A DNA stretch of 27,448 nt from JBIOHJ01 sp044448905 (GCA_044448905.1 JBIOHJ010000031.1:1-27448); one strand, 5' to 3'; positions 15,679 through 24,420 are shown, numbered from the stretch's first letter. Translations and numbers: made by a program. The notes: generated by a model not told the origin, from the sequence alone.

Positions 15679-16623
15679 ATGGCAGAAGAAATCAGAAATG
15701 AATACCCGTGTTCGATGAAGGACCTGTATTCGATATTAGAAACTGCGTGGGAAAATTATGACGGACACCAATTGGATTTTGCAGCCCACAAAGCATTATA
15801 CACTGTATTGTACGGTACGGATGCGAAAGCGGCAATTGCTGCTGCAAAAGCATTGCCTGATTTACAGGCAAGAAGCGAACCAGCGGAAACTTTAAGAGTT
15901 TCATTGGTAACTCAAGGTGAAACTTGCAGGTTGAATTTCAGAAAACTGAAAAGCTATATTATTACCGCATACCCAGATGAGTTAGTGCAAAAAGCAAAAT
16001 TTGAAGCAGCAGGTCAGTTGTATTATAGTGAAGCCGGAAATGAAGATTGGGAAAGCATTGAATCATTGAATCAATCGGGTTCTAATTTTATTGCAGCAGA
16101 ATCGGTTGCACTTTTAGCAGGAAATAATATGCCTGTGGGATTTCAGGCAGCTTATGATGGCGATAAGGATGATTTTCATACCACATATAATGATTTCAAA
16201 GTGGCAGAGCAAACAAGCGAACAAACCGCAGAGAAAATAGAAGCGAACAATGCCATTTTCAAAACAGGCATGGATATGATGAAGGACGGGCAGATTATTT
16301 TTACTAACGATGCGGATATACTTGTAAAATTCACATTCCAATCATTGTGGGATTTGATTAATCCTCCGGTTGCCGGAATTAAAGGAAATGTGAAACGTGC
16401 CTCAGATAATTTACCGTTAGCAGGTGCAAGAATTACTGCACAGCAAGCCGGTGAGCCGGTTGAAGGAACTTCAGCGGATGAAAACGGAGATTACAGTTTG
16501 CGTTTGGCTGCGGGAACTTACCGTATCACGGTTGAAGCACCGGGCTTTGTTTCGCAATCGGTAGAAGTGATTGTTGAAACCGGAAGTTACAGGACGATTA
16601 ATTTTAGTTTGGTAGCTGCATAA
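15679..16623 (+). CDS. Uncharacterised helical protein with C-terminal carboxypeptidase-regulatory-like domain
   Basis: This is a 314-residue protein with no signal peptide. The N-terminal 220 or so residues are mostly helical (MKDLYSILETAWENY, ALYTVLYGTDAKAAIAAAKA, a long EQTSEQTAEKIEANNAIFKT helix). I do not recognise them. From about residue 232 to the end a CarboxypepD_reg-like beta sandwich is clear: AGIKGNVKRASDNLPLAGAR, ADENGDYSLRLAAGTYRITV and APGFVSQSVEVIVETG. Such domains usually sit on exported proteins, so their presence on a protein without an export signal is odd. The gene stands alone on the plus strand with a strong terminator, opposite the convergent four-gene operon, and behind a 21-bp tandem tract. 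A TATATGCTTTG at 15629-15639 loosely resembles a -7 box. Confidence 0.75.
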   Translation: MAEEIRNEYPCSMKDLYSILETAWENYDGHQLDFAAHKALYTVLYGTDAKAAIAAAKALPDLQARSEPAETLRVSLVTQGETCRLNFRKLKSYIITAYPDELVQKAKFEAAGQLYYSEAGNEDWESIESLNQSGSNFIAAESVALLAGNNMPVGFQAAYDGDKDDFHTTYNDFKVAEQTSEQTAEKIEANNAIFKTGMDMMKDGQIIFTNDADILVKFTFQSLWDLINPPVAGIKGNVKRASDNLPLAGARITAQQAGEPVEGTSADENGDYSLRLAAGTYRITVEAPGFVSQSVEVIVETGSYRTINFSLVAA

Positions 16624-16643
16624 CATATAGGAAAGTTTATAAT

Positions 16644-16680
16644 AAAAAAACGCTTTGATTTTTCATCAAGGCGTTTTTTT
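16644..16680 (+). terminator. Strong intrinsic terminator after the 314-residue protein gene
   Basis: A 16-bp stem with one G-T pair (AAAAAAACGCTTTGAT with ATCAAGGCGTTTTTTT) encloses the loop TTTTC and ends in seven T. The A-rich left arm means it could also act on the opposite strand, for the convergent operon. Confidence 0.85.
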
Positions 16681-16736
16681 ATTGGATGAAAGTTTGTTAT
16701 GGACGTGATTTCGCATTAACGATTGCAGTGGAAATC

Positions 16737-16813
16737 CTTCCAGACGTTTTCAGTCTGGAAGATTGTAACGGAAAGCGTGACCTTCTTTGCCGATTTTTCA
16801 TCGGCAAGGAAGG
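16737..16813. terminator. Two further hairpins between convergent genes
   Basis: Hairpin one: CTTCCAGAC (16737-16745) with GTCTGGAAG (16753-16761), 9 bp. Hairpin two: a 14-bp stem, CCTTCTTTGCCGAT (16781-16794) with ATCGGCAAGGAAGG (16800-16813), loop TTTTC. They lie just beyond the stop of the minus-strand operon at 16828, so they may end or protect its mRNA, but neither has a T tract. Confidence 0.5.
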
Positions 16814-16827
16814 GAATGCCCAACTTG

Positions 16828-18102
16828 TTATTCAACAATTAATTTGCCTACATAGCTTTTATCTCCCTGCACCAATTTAACTGTGTACATTCCTTTTGCG
16901 GCATTGCCAACATCAAAGTGGGGATAATCGCTTTCGTTATCTAATGAAAAGCGTGCTGTTTTCCTGCCAACAATATCATACATTATTGCGATTATAGGCT
17001 TGTTTTTTGAAAAATTAATAGGAAGAATTACATTTACAAAACTACTTGAAGGATTTGGTATTAATTTTAAAGTTTGGATATTCAAATTCATTTCATCTTT
17101 CCAGGTAATACCACCATTTAAAGTTTTTAATACCGTCTGACCGGATAAAATATATCCTATTGAATCATTAACAAAAAGTACTTTATTGAGATTAGCATTA
17201 ATTGGACAATTTTGCTGCTGCCAGTACAGTCCATAATCTGAGGTTTTTATTATTAATCCCGAGTTACCAACTGAATAGCCACATGAATCATTAATAAAAT
17301 ATATTGAATTTAGTTTATTATTAAATCCGGTCATTAAATTGTTCCATGTCAATCCCGAATCATTTGTTTGTAAAACTAAGCCGGAATCGCAAGAGATATA
17401 TCCAACAGCAACTGATGGAAAAAATAAATCGCTCAAGTTTTGATTTTGATTTTGATAGACAATATTATAACCACCAGAAGGAATATATCTTAAAATAGTT
17501 GTATTGAATCCTGTTGAGGGAAAAGATGTACTCAAAAGAATGCCTAAAGTATCAAGAGGATAATTTATTTTACCTGGTTTATTGGTAAAAAATGTGTCTT
17601 TCTGGATTTCAATATTATTTTCAAATGTTCTTAAAATAATCCTGTTAGAATAATCGGTATACAAAATCTTGTAATCTGATGTATCGTTGGAAAAAAAATC
17701 GCGGTAATAACCAAAGGTCTGAGGTAGATACTGCCAGCCACTCCCACTGATAGTTCTTTGAATTCTAAAAATTCCCTGCCAATTCCTAAAATAATATAAA
17801 TAGGGCTCAAAATATTTTACGGCATAGGAAGAAACTCCCATATCCGAATTCCAAAAAATGTTACCCCATGTATTGCAGTTATTGGTTGTCTGATTTAACA
17901 CCGCATCATCCAGTGAACTTGGAGAAGGCCCGCTTGTTGTAAAACAATAATAACCTGTGTCAATGCTTGTAAAAACTGCATCATTAAAATAAACTGTCCA
18001 ATTTGGTATCACAGGTAAAGGTAAATAAGTGTGATAATTCCACTGGGCAAGCCCTGACTGCAAAAGCAGCACTAAGCATAAAGTGCTTTTTACTTTTTTC
18101 AT
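16828..18102 (-). CDS. T9SS-exported YCF48/BNR-like propeller protein
   Basis: This is a 424-residue protein. I choose the ATG at 18102, one base after the upstream stop (TAA-A-ATG), because it starts the signal peptide MKKVKSTLCLVLLLQSGLAQ. A TTG start at 18114 would overlap the previous gene. The middle has photosystem-assembly (YCF48)-like or BNR-like turns: VLQTNDSGLTWNNL, SIYFINDSCGYSVGNSGLI, IKTSDYGLYWQQQ, NDSIGYILSG and KTLNGGITWKDE. The end is a T9SS type A domain (LIPNPSSSFVNVIL, AAKGMYTVKLVQGD, GKLIVE). Its last 46 residues are almost the same as those of the upstream neighbour. It is the final gene of the four-gene operon. Surface propeller, ligand unknown. Confidence 0.8.
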   Translation of the reverse strand: MKKVKSTLCLVLLLQSGLAQWNYHTYLPLPVIPNWTVYFNDAVFTSIDTGYYCFTTSGPSPSSLDDAVLNQTTNNCNTWGNIFWNSDMGVSSYAVKYFEPYLYYFRNWQGIFRIQRTISGSGWQYLPQTFGYYRDFFSNDTSDYKILYTDYSNRIILRTFENNIEIQKDTFFTNKPGKINYPLDTLGILLSTSFPSTGFNTTILRYIPSGGYNIVYQNQNQNLSDLFFPSVAVGYISCDSGLVLQTNDSGLTWNNLMTGFNNKLNSIYFINDSCGYSVGNSGLIIKTSDYGLYWQQQNCPINANLNKVLFVNDSIGYILSGQTVLKTLNGGITWKDEMNLNIQTLKLIPNPSSSFVNVILPINFSKNKPIIAIMYDIVGRKTARFSLDNESDYPHFDVGNAAKGMYTVKLVQGDKSYVGKLIVE

Positions 18103-18103
18103 T

Positions 18104-19753
18104 TTATTCAACAATCAATTTCCCTGAATAATTTTTATCTCCTTGAACTAACTTAACAGTGTACATTCCTTTGGCAGCATTGGTAACATCCAAGTACGGA
18201 TAATCGCTTTCGTTATCTAATGAAAAACGGGCAGTTTCTCTGCCTGTATTATCAAAAATAAGCAGCCATGCCTTTTTAAAAGTTTTTACCTCATCTGGAA
18301 CTTTAATATTGAATGTTCCCTTATTAGGATTAGCATAAATAAGCAGGTGGTTGTTTGGATTTATTTCTTTTCCTCCAATACCAGTTATGGCATCTATTTT
18401 GGCGATGAAAATATCTTTTTGCCATACGCTCGTCAAAGAATAAGTATCAAAATTAGCAGTATTGCTAAACTGCCCAGCCACATAACAGATATTATTAGCA
18501 TCCTGAACAACAGAATAACCTCTGCCCGGATTTGGTCCATCTATATCAACCTGTGTATGTCGGATACCTAAACAATCTCCATTAGCATCGTAGCGGGATA
18601 TGAACATGTGCTCCTCGCCAAATGAGGCACCGTTGACTGTATAATTGCCAAATGTTATTGTATCCTGAAACCTCCCGGTTAAATAACAGCTTCCGTCACC
18701 ATTGCTCACAGATAAATCAAATATCCTACAATCATAGGAGCTTGCACTTTCTCTTGCCCACGTCACGGTGCCATTATTATCATACTTGACTAAGAATATT
18801 TGAGTACCACTTGGTGGAAAGATAACATTACCAAATTTTACTGTATCGAATCCTGCTACTACACCAGTGATATAAATATTTCCCGAATTATCATATTCTG
18901 CCTCCGCTGCATATGAAACTGTCCCACTGGCGTCCAACTTTGCCCAAATTAAACTTCCATTCAAATCGAACGCTGCTATAACCAAATCTGCACCAAAATT
19001 GTTTGTTGAGAACAAAGTATCGCTATCAATAATAATAGTGTCATTAACCGTATTGCCAGCAACAACTATTTCATTATTATAACAACTAATGCCGTTTATA
19101 CTTGCATCTGAGATTATTTTTTTTGCCCATTGACAATTGCCACTATTATTATATTTCACTAAAAAATAACCTTTGGGAACAGCATAAGTGTCAAAATAAG
19201 CTGTGTCATTAACATTTCCTATTACATATAAATTTCCATTATCATCCGATGTTATGTTAACTGTCAAATCAAAGCTATTGCTTCCAGCCTTTTTTGCCCA
19301 GGCGCAATTGCCATTAGCATCATATTTTGCGAAAAAAATATCGTTTGCACCTCCAGAATGTAATGTTGTGCCGCCTAATGAAATACTGTCATAAAACATT
19401 CCTGCAACAAAAACACAGTTTGCAGCAGCATTATAATTAACTCCTGCGGCTGCTTCGAGGTCACTTGGGCTATTATTTCCACCAATCTGGTGAACCCATT
19501 GAAAAGTACCACTGCTGTTGAGTTTTGCAAAAACAATATCGCTTATTCCATTTGTTATAAATGTATCTGTGCCGAATATACCGAATGATGAATAGAAAGT
19601 CCCTGCAAGATACAGATTGGAATTGTTGTCAATCGCAATTCTTCCAATGTCATCCCCATTGCTCTTGCCGCAGCTTATCGCCCATTGCCAGCTTTGAGAT
19701 TGGGCTTCATTAATGAATAAAGCAGTAATTATTATGAAAATATATTTTTTCAT
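18104..19753 (-). CDS. T9SS-exported SBBP-type beta-propeller protein
   Basis: This is a 549-residue protein with a signal peptide at residues 1-19 (ending NEAQS-QS). Repeats of about 45-60 residues follow the SBBP pattern, each with a 'Y(I/V)xGxF' strand and a 'FxAKYDANGNCxWAKK' strand: NLYLAGTFYSSFG, VFAKLNSSGTFQWVHQIGG, FFAKYDANGNCAWAKKAGS, NLYVIGNVNDTAYF, FLVKYNNSGNCQWAKKI and IYITGVVAGFDTVKFG. A T9SS type A domain closes it (KGTFNIKVPDEV, AAKGMYTVKLVQGD, GKLIVE). It starts 7 bp after the glycosidase-like gene and ends one base before the next ATG, so it is inside the operon. Function beyond surface display is unknown. Confidence 0.85.
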   Translation of the reverse strand: MKKYIFIIITALFINEAQSQSWQWAISCGKSNGDDIGRIAIDNNSNLYLAGTFYSSFGIFGTDTFITNGISDIVFAKLNSSGTFQWVHQIGGNNSPSDLEAAAGVNYNAAANCVFVAGMFYDSISLGGTTLHSGGANDIFFAKYDANGNCAWAKKAGSNSFDLTVNITSDDNGNLYVIGNVNDTAYFDTYAVPKGYFLVKYNNSGNCQWAKKIISDASINGISCYNNEIVVAGNTVNDTIIIDSDTLFSTNNFGADLVIAAFDLNGSLIWAKLDASGTVSYAAEAEYDNSGNIYITGVVAGFDTVKFGNVIFPPSGTQIFLVKYDNNGTVTWARESASSYDCRIFDLSVSNGDGSCYLTGRFQDTITFGNYTVNGASFGEEHMFISRYDANGDCLGIRHTQVDIDGPNPGRGYSVVQDANNICYVAGQFSNTANFDTYSLTSVWQKDIFIAKIDAITGIGGKEINPNNHLLIYANPNKGTFNIKVPDEVKTFKKAWLLIFDNTGRETARFSLDNESDYPYLDVTNAAKGMYTVKLVQGDKNYSGKLIVE

Positions 19754-19760
19754 GGTGATG

Positions 19761-22058
19761 CTAATTTAATATAATTTTTTTATTAAAGAGTTGATTGCTG
19801 TTTTTTATTTTAAGATAATAAATGCCTTTTGATAATTTTGAAAGATTTAACTGCTCAATAGCTGAATGAAGGTTTTTATTAAGCACATTGCGCCCTGTTA
19901 CATCGGTAACAAACAGTTCACCGTTAAAGGTATTTGTTCCCTTTATTTTCAGGGTGCAGTAGCCATTATTCGGGTTGGGAATTACTTCAACCTCCGTTAT
20001 TTCATTTCTCTGATTAAAGGCAAGCTCTATCCATTTTTTGCCTGACGGTTCGTTAATTGAAGAAATTATGTTTTGTGAAGACGTGCGGTAGCCTGTATAA
20101 TCAATGCACTCAGGAAAAACGGTTAAGGAAGGGTAAATATGCACTTCGCTTCCGTGCTGTGCATGAAATTCGGAGTTTATATGTATTTCTTTCCGTGCTA
20201 TGAAATCGGATGTAGCACCTGTAGTTCCGTTACCCTCTATAGTGGTATTGCTTCCAGCAATCGTGTTTACTGTAAGGGTATTCCATCCTTTAAAATTTAC
20301 AGGCGATGGAGCATTATATGGCACAGTTACATTATTAACCGTTTCATCGTACCCGAAATAATTTCTATTGTAAGGATAAAGACTATTATCAATTGTTAAA
20401 TCATTTTGTAAATTCTGGGGATGATATAATGCTCCCGGTGTGCCCCAGTTTATACAATCTACCTGTGTGCTGATGGCTGAAATACGAATAGCTGTAAAAT
20501 ATCCATTTTCAATAAATGGGGGAGTATAATCATAAGGAATTATAGTAAAATTTCCATTCTCATCGGAAAATGTATATTGAGGTGCATACCTATCTTCACC
20601 ATTCAATGTATGTTGAAACGTCCAACCAATAACTATTGCCCCTCCTATATCATTCCCGTACTGGTCTTCCACATGCCCGGTAACAGTATATTGCTGAGTG
20701 GTGCTGTTTGCTGCATGGTTGAAAGGGTCAATATAATTTAAAGGCGGGTCACAATTGGCAGGAACTGGTGTTGGATATGTATAACCAGAAAAAAAGCTAT
20801 CCACAGGTTTATTCATCGCAGAGCAAGGTTGAAGATAAGGACAAGTTAAAATATCTTTTTCAAGCAATCCATAAAAGTCACCTCCATACCCCGGTGCACC
20901 CACAAGATGGTCAAAATTATCCTGGTAGTTCCACCAGCTATACCCACTGCCGTTACAATCCCTGACACGGTTAAGGGAAAAATCAGCATAAGCCTGCTGC
21001 TCTGACAAAGTGCCATCCAAACCATCAGCATAGGATTTTCCGCTGCTGGCGCTAAATCCGTTTTCACCAACAATCCAGGGCATTGGCAAGTTGTTATTGA
21101 GCCAATATAATGTGCCCTCAACCCTTGCTTCGTAATCAGCGGTTGTTGATTGTGTTGCATTAAATGTTCCGGCAGGATATTCATACTGAAAAATCCGTGC
21201 TGCAGGATAAAAATGCGGGGATAAAAAATCTACTTTCAAAACAGCCGGGTCAAATTCCATGACATCGTCCCAGCAATTGCCTATTGTGGTGAGATGATTT
21301 GCATCATGCGTGGTTACTGCCGCGTACCAGCCTTCAGAAAAAGCGCACACCTCCGCTTTAGAGTGCTCACCATAAAGACCAAAGCAAGGCTCATTATAAA
21401 AATCGTAAGCCATAAAGTTAGGATAGGATTGCAACTGGTTACCTAATTCTGTGAGAAATTGAGTGTACAGAGGCTGAATTACTGTTCCCCAATTATAAAT
21501 TATATTCCCGACCTTATTAGAAAATCCGGTTTGAATGATAACATAAAATGGCTGGACTGTGACTTGTGACGCTATAGTCAAAATTTTCTGATACATACCA
21601 AAAAATATTTGAGAATTTTGGTCGGTGAATGAAGGATCCTGCATCGGAATATTACTATTTGTCCAATTTGAAGGGGTTGTATAGGGGTCAGTTGCTATAA
21701 AACATAGTTTTCCTGTTACATCATCATATATGGGATTTAAGCTGTTAACCCGGATACCATTGAAGCCCATTGCCCGGATATAATTGAATTCATTTAGAAT
21801 TTGTAAATCGCAGTCAGGCAAATTTCCACTGCACTCAAAATCATTGTTGGCGCCATTTGAGTGATGAGTAGATAAATGATATGTCATTGTAGTAGGGTTA
21901 TAAATAATACCTGCACCCCAATTTACAATCGTAGGATAAAATGGTTGTCCGCTTCCATTATAAAATTGTTTTTCGTGTATAGTTACATATTGACCAAATG
22001 AATTTATGCTGCCCGTTAGAAGGAAGGATGTGAAAATTATTTTTGATAAGAGTTTCAT
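19761..22058 (-). CDS. GH5-like (clan GH-A) secreted glycosidase with T9SS sorting domain
   Basis: This is a 765-residue protein with a signal peptide at residues 1-22 (ending NSFG-Q). Residues from about 25 to 410 look like a TIM-barrel glycosidase of the GH5/clan GH-A type. They include FNGIRVNS on an early strand, AYDFYNEPCF with the likely acid/base Glu223, LSPHFYP and PWIVGENGF with the likely nucleophile Glu332, then YSWWNYQDN. A carboxypeptidase-regulatory-like domain follows near 455-550 (TVTGHVEDQYGNDIGGAIVI). Next comes a '3-coathanger'-type strand repeat (FIARKEIHINSEFHAQHGSE), and finally a T9SS type A domain (EVIPNPNNGYCTLKI, LSKGIYYLKI). The polysaccharide substrate cannot be read from the sequence. 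A strong Shine-Dalgarno site precedes the ATG, inside the end of the upstream gene. Confidence 0.8.
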   Translation of the reverse strand: MKLLSKIIFTSFLLTGSINSFGQYVTIHEKQFYNGSGQPFYPTIVNWGAGIIYNPTTMTYHLSTHHSNGANNDFECSGNLPDCDLQILNEFNYIRAMGFNGIRVNSLNPIYDDVTGKLCFIATDPYTTPSNWTNSNIPMQDPSFTDQNSQIFFGMYQKILTIASQVTVQPFYVIIQTGFSNKVGNIIYNWGTVIQPLYTQFLTELGNQLQSYPNFMAYDFYNEPCFGLYGEHSKAEVCAFSEGWYAAVTTHDANHLTTIGNCWDDVMEFDPAVLKVDFLSPHFYPAARIFQYEYPAGTFNATQSTTADYEARVEGTLYWLNNNLPMPWIVGENGFSASSGKSYADGLDGTLSEQQAYADFSLNRVRDCNGSGYSWWNYQDNFDHLVGAPGYGGDFYGLLEKDILTCPYLQPCSAMNKPVDSFFSGYTYPTPVPANCDPPLNYIDPFNHAANSTTQQYTVTGHVEDQYGNDIGGAIVIGWTFQHTLNGEDRYAPQYTFSDENGNFTIIPYDYTPPFIENGYFTAIRISAISTQVDCINWGTPGALYHPQNLQNDLTIDNSLYPYNRNYFGYDETVNNVTVPYNAPSPVNFKGWNTLTVNTIAGSNTTIEGNGTTGATSDFIARKEIHINSEFHAQHGSEVHIYPSLTVFPECIDYTGYRTSSQNIISSINEPSGKKWIELAFNQRNEITEVEVIPNPNNGYCTLKIKGTNTFNGELFVTDVTGRNVLNKNLHSAIEQLNLSKLSKGIYYLKIKNSNQLFNKKIILN

Positions 22059-22059
22059 A

Positions 22060-23760
22060 TTATTTCCTCCTTTCTAATTTTTTCACTTGAAGTTTTAACT
22101 CATCAATCTGTTTCTGCTGCTCAATAATATAAAGGGATTGTTCTTCTGTTTTTTCTAAAAGTTTTTGAACCATGCTGCCCAATTCATAACCATCATTTTC
22201 TTCAACTTCCTTTGCAGAAGGAATACCGGGTAAGTGTTTGTTTTGTTTTATAAATTGTTCCAATTCATATATACTAATGGGTTGGTATGAAGTGTCGAAA
22301 ATATAATCTGGCCAACCTGTAGCTTGCACCTTCACATCTCTGGTTGCTATTCCACCTGTAACAAAAAGAAAATAATTGCCGGATGCCGGTGGAGTGGTTC
22401 CAATACCAACTTTTCCGTTTCCGTCAATGTATAAATCAGTTGTGAATGAACTTGGAGTTCCGGGCAATGCACTGACATTTACTCTGCCTATTTCAAAATC
22501 CTGAGAAGATGTTCTCCAAATTCCGGCTTCTCTGCCTGAATATTTAATTAAACCAACTCTTTTATCGGATTGAGCATCTACAATCAAACCTTGATTTTCT
22601 CCTTGTAAATAAATACTTCCATCGGTTACTTGTAATTTTTCTGATGGCGTAATTGTACCTATACCGATTCTGCCCGATGAATTGGTATTGTATAAATGAT
22701 TGCTACCTGACAAAGCCCAGTAACCTGCACCACCCGGCAATGCACCGAAAGTTCCGTCACCTCTTAAAACATCATTGGGATTTGTGAAATCAATTTTATC
22801 AATCCATCCTGCTGTGTTGTATAATAAACCATCTGCGCTTTGAGAAAACTTATTTATTACGATGTCTCCTGAAGTTTTAAATCTGACAACTTCCTGTGAA
22901 TTCGATTTAACTACTACATCAACATTGTTTAATGAGCCAAAAAAATCATTACCGAGTAAATTGTTTCCACATGTGCTCCACGGAAAACAAGGATAAGCGA
23001 TTAGCTTTCCATCAGCATCAGCAACAATCATTCTGTTACCTGAACCGGATAAAGAAGAAATATTTAATTCACCGTTTGATTTAAGTCTCATTCGTTCAAT
23101 ACTGTTTGTTTTCAAAACCAAATCCAGCGCATCGGTAGTGCCTATAAAATCTGTCGAAGAATTTGTATTTGCATTTCCTGTTTGCTTCCAATTGTTTTCA
23201 GGTGGTTGCGTCAGATAAATTCTCTCGGATGAAATTTCACAACCGTTAGCATCGGTTACAACAACTCCATAATTTCTTGCACAGAGATTTGAACGATTTT
23301 GATTTGTGCTTCCATCGTTCCAAAGAAAATTGAAAGGTGTAACCCCTCCTGATAAAGTAAGTGTAGCAATGCCATTACAAGCACCAAACAAACTTATGTT
23401 GTATAAATTAGGATATTCGTATAGAGAAACTTCAATTCTTAGTTGTTCAGGTTCGGTTAATGTTATTTCTCCATCTGCTTCAATTCCATTTGCATCAACA
23501 ACATGGACACGGTAGTATTGAGCAGGTAAGTTACTTATGTCCTCTGTTTGTTGATCATTGCTCCATTCATAAGTATAAGGAGCAGTTCCTCCGGTGACAG
23601 TTAAATCAATTGAACCATCACGACCACCGAAGCAGCTAATTGCAAATCCATTGTAATTACTTGGTGTAAGTTGCAATGTGAGGGTTTGTGCATAAATATT
23701 ACTTGTGCAATTAAACAAGACCACCCAAACGAGTGTTTGTCTGATGAGATAATTTTTCAT
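22060..23760 (-). CDS. SprB-repeat protein with tail-fibre-like C-terminus
   Basis: This is a 566-residue protein with a signal peptide at residues 1-25 (ending NIYAQ). Two SprB repeats are visible at about 42-93 (SCFGGRDGSIDLTVTGGTAP, YTYEWSNDQQ, VVDANG) and 125-176 (GACNGIATLTLSGGVTPFNF, LWNDGS, VVTDANGCE). Then come beta-rich tail-fibre-like phrases with IGIGTITPSEKLQV near 365-380. The C-terminus from about 483 is a common Bacteroidota ending (DYIFDTSYQPISIYELEQFI, NKHLPGIPSAKEVEENDG) leading into a coiled coil at about 530-566. It has no T9SS sorting domain and no S74 catalytic motif. SprB repeats are known from the gliding adhesin SprB. First gene of the four-gene operon. Confidence 0.85.
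   Translation of the reverse strand: MKNYLIRQTLVWVVLFNCTSNIYAQTLTLQLTPSNYNGFAISCFGGRDGSIDLTVTGGTAPYTYEWSNDQQTEDISNLPAQYYRVHVVDANGIEADGEITLTEPEQLRIEVSLYEYPNLYNISLFGACNGIATLTLSGGVTPFNFLWNDGSTNQNRSNLCARNYGVVVTDANGCEISSERIYLTQPPENNWKQTGNANTNSSTDFIGTTDALDLVLKTNSIERMRLKSNGELNISSLSGSGNRMIVADADGKLIAYPCFPWSTCGNNLLGNDFFGSLNNVDVVVKSNSQEVVRFKTSGDIVINKFSQSADGLLYNTAGWIDKIDFTNPNDVLRGDGTFGALPGGAGYWALSGSNHLYNTNSSGRIGIGTITPSEKLQVTDGSIYLQGENQGLIVDAQSDKRVGLIKYSGREAGIWRTSSQDFEIGRVNVSALPGTPSSFTTDLYIDGNGKVGIGTTPPASGNYFLFVTGGIATRDVKVQATGWPDYIFDTSYQPISIYELEQFIKQNKHLPGIPSAKEVEENDGYELGSMVQKLLEKTEEQSLYIIEQQKQIDELKLQVKKLERRK
22067..22073 (-). promoter_or_regulatory. Strong Shine-Dalgarno inside the end of the SprB-repeat gene
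   Basis: AAGGAGG on the minus strand, 8 nt before the ATG at 22058, overlaps the last codons (ERRK) of the upstream gene, whose stop is one base before that ATG. Strong SD sites are uncommon in Bacteroidota. This one suggests coupled, efficient translation of the glycosidase-like protein. Confidence 0.75.
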
Positions 23761-23830
23761 GATAATAAAGGTTTAGTGTTGAAGATATAAATTAAGGTTT
23801 GAAATATAGTAACAAATATGTTGCGAAGAA

Positions 23831-23905
23831 GCGGGAAGGGAAAAATTTGTGTATTGCATTTTTTGGTTTCGCAAGGGTTGTGCGAAATGCAATACTCTAA
23901 TTTTT
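23831..23905. repeat. Hairpin repeat H, copy 2
   Basis: Same orientation as copy 1 at 15006 and nearly identical over the arms (GTGTATTGCATTTTTTGG and GCGAAATGCAATACTCTAAT). The loop differs (TTTCGCAAGGG against TCGAGCGTTGA). It lies just upstream of the SprB operon and 69 bp from attC-like copy E. Confidence 0.75.
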
Positions 23906-23974
23906 GTGTGTCGGATAAAAGTTTCGAGTTCCTTCATATGTTCATTGCTTGCAGACCGCCAAACGGCTTGCGCA

Positions 23975-24119
23975 TAACGAAGAAGGGATTAAAGAAGTAA
24001 AAAAAAGAAGGGTTTAGAAGCACTACCGTTCGTTAACCCAACACTGTTTGTTAAAACCACAACTCTTTGTTTACCTATCAAAGCCCTTCTTTTTTTTATT
24101 TCTTTTAATCTTACTGTTA
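23975..24119 (-). repeat. attC-like repeat E (145 bp)
   Basis: Nearly identical to B and C, from TAACGAAGAAGGGATTAAAG to TTTTAATCTTACTGTTA, and in the same orientation, although about 9 kb from the main array. Confidence 0.75.
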
Positions 24120-24353
24120 TACGCATACTGCTACTGCTCGTTCAAGGCACAAATGTTTGAAGTTCGCACACTGTTTGTTCAAGGCGTGTAACAGAAATGC
24201 GATGTCGTTGCGAGTTTGCACACTGTTGAGTTTGCAGTGTCGCGTGTGTTGGCTTGCAAGCTCTTTTTATTTTTTTCTGCGGTGGGATTGTGGGCTGTGA
24301 AAAAATAAAATGTGCTTGCAAATGCGGTGGGGTTCAAAGCGATTTTGTTTGTA

Positions 24354-24383
24354 TTTGCATCTCATTATTTCTTTTTACATTTG
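24354..24383 (+). promoter_or_regulatory. Bacteroidota-type promoter for the 24421 gene
   Basis: TTTG (24354-24357), 18-bp spacer, TACATTTG (24376-24383): a full match to TTTG-N-TAnnTTTG, 37 bp before the ATG. Confidence 0.6.
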
Positions 24384-24420
24384 CCCTTGTAAAATTTGTC
24401 TTACCTAAAACAAAATTATC

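Larger units (their letters stand above)
23761..24420. other. Gene-free divergent region with H2, attC-like E and the 24421 promoter
   Basis: About 660 bp with no supported gene. It holds the operon leader, hairpin H2, attC-like copy E and then about 300 bp (24120-24420) with short repeats (two GTTCAAGGC, GCTTGCAAGC palindrome) ending in a promoter at 24354-24383. Confidence 0.55.

Noticed and set aside
23818..24000. 60-residue plus-strand open frame
   Set aside because: It is made of hairpin H2 and the left arm of attC-like E. The same H sequence gives a different spurious frame at 14959-15153.
11372..24119. The 144-bp palindromes as MITEs (non-autonomous transposons)
   Set aside because: They have long inverted arms and similar length, but I see no target-site duplications. 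Their outer flanks match across gene units instead. MITE origin is kept as the main alternative, not the preferred call.
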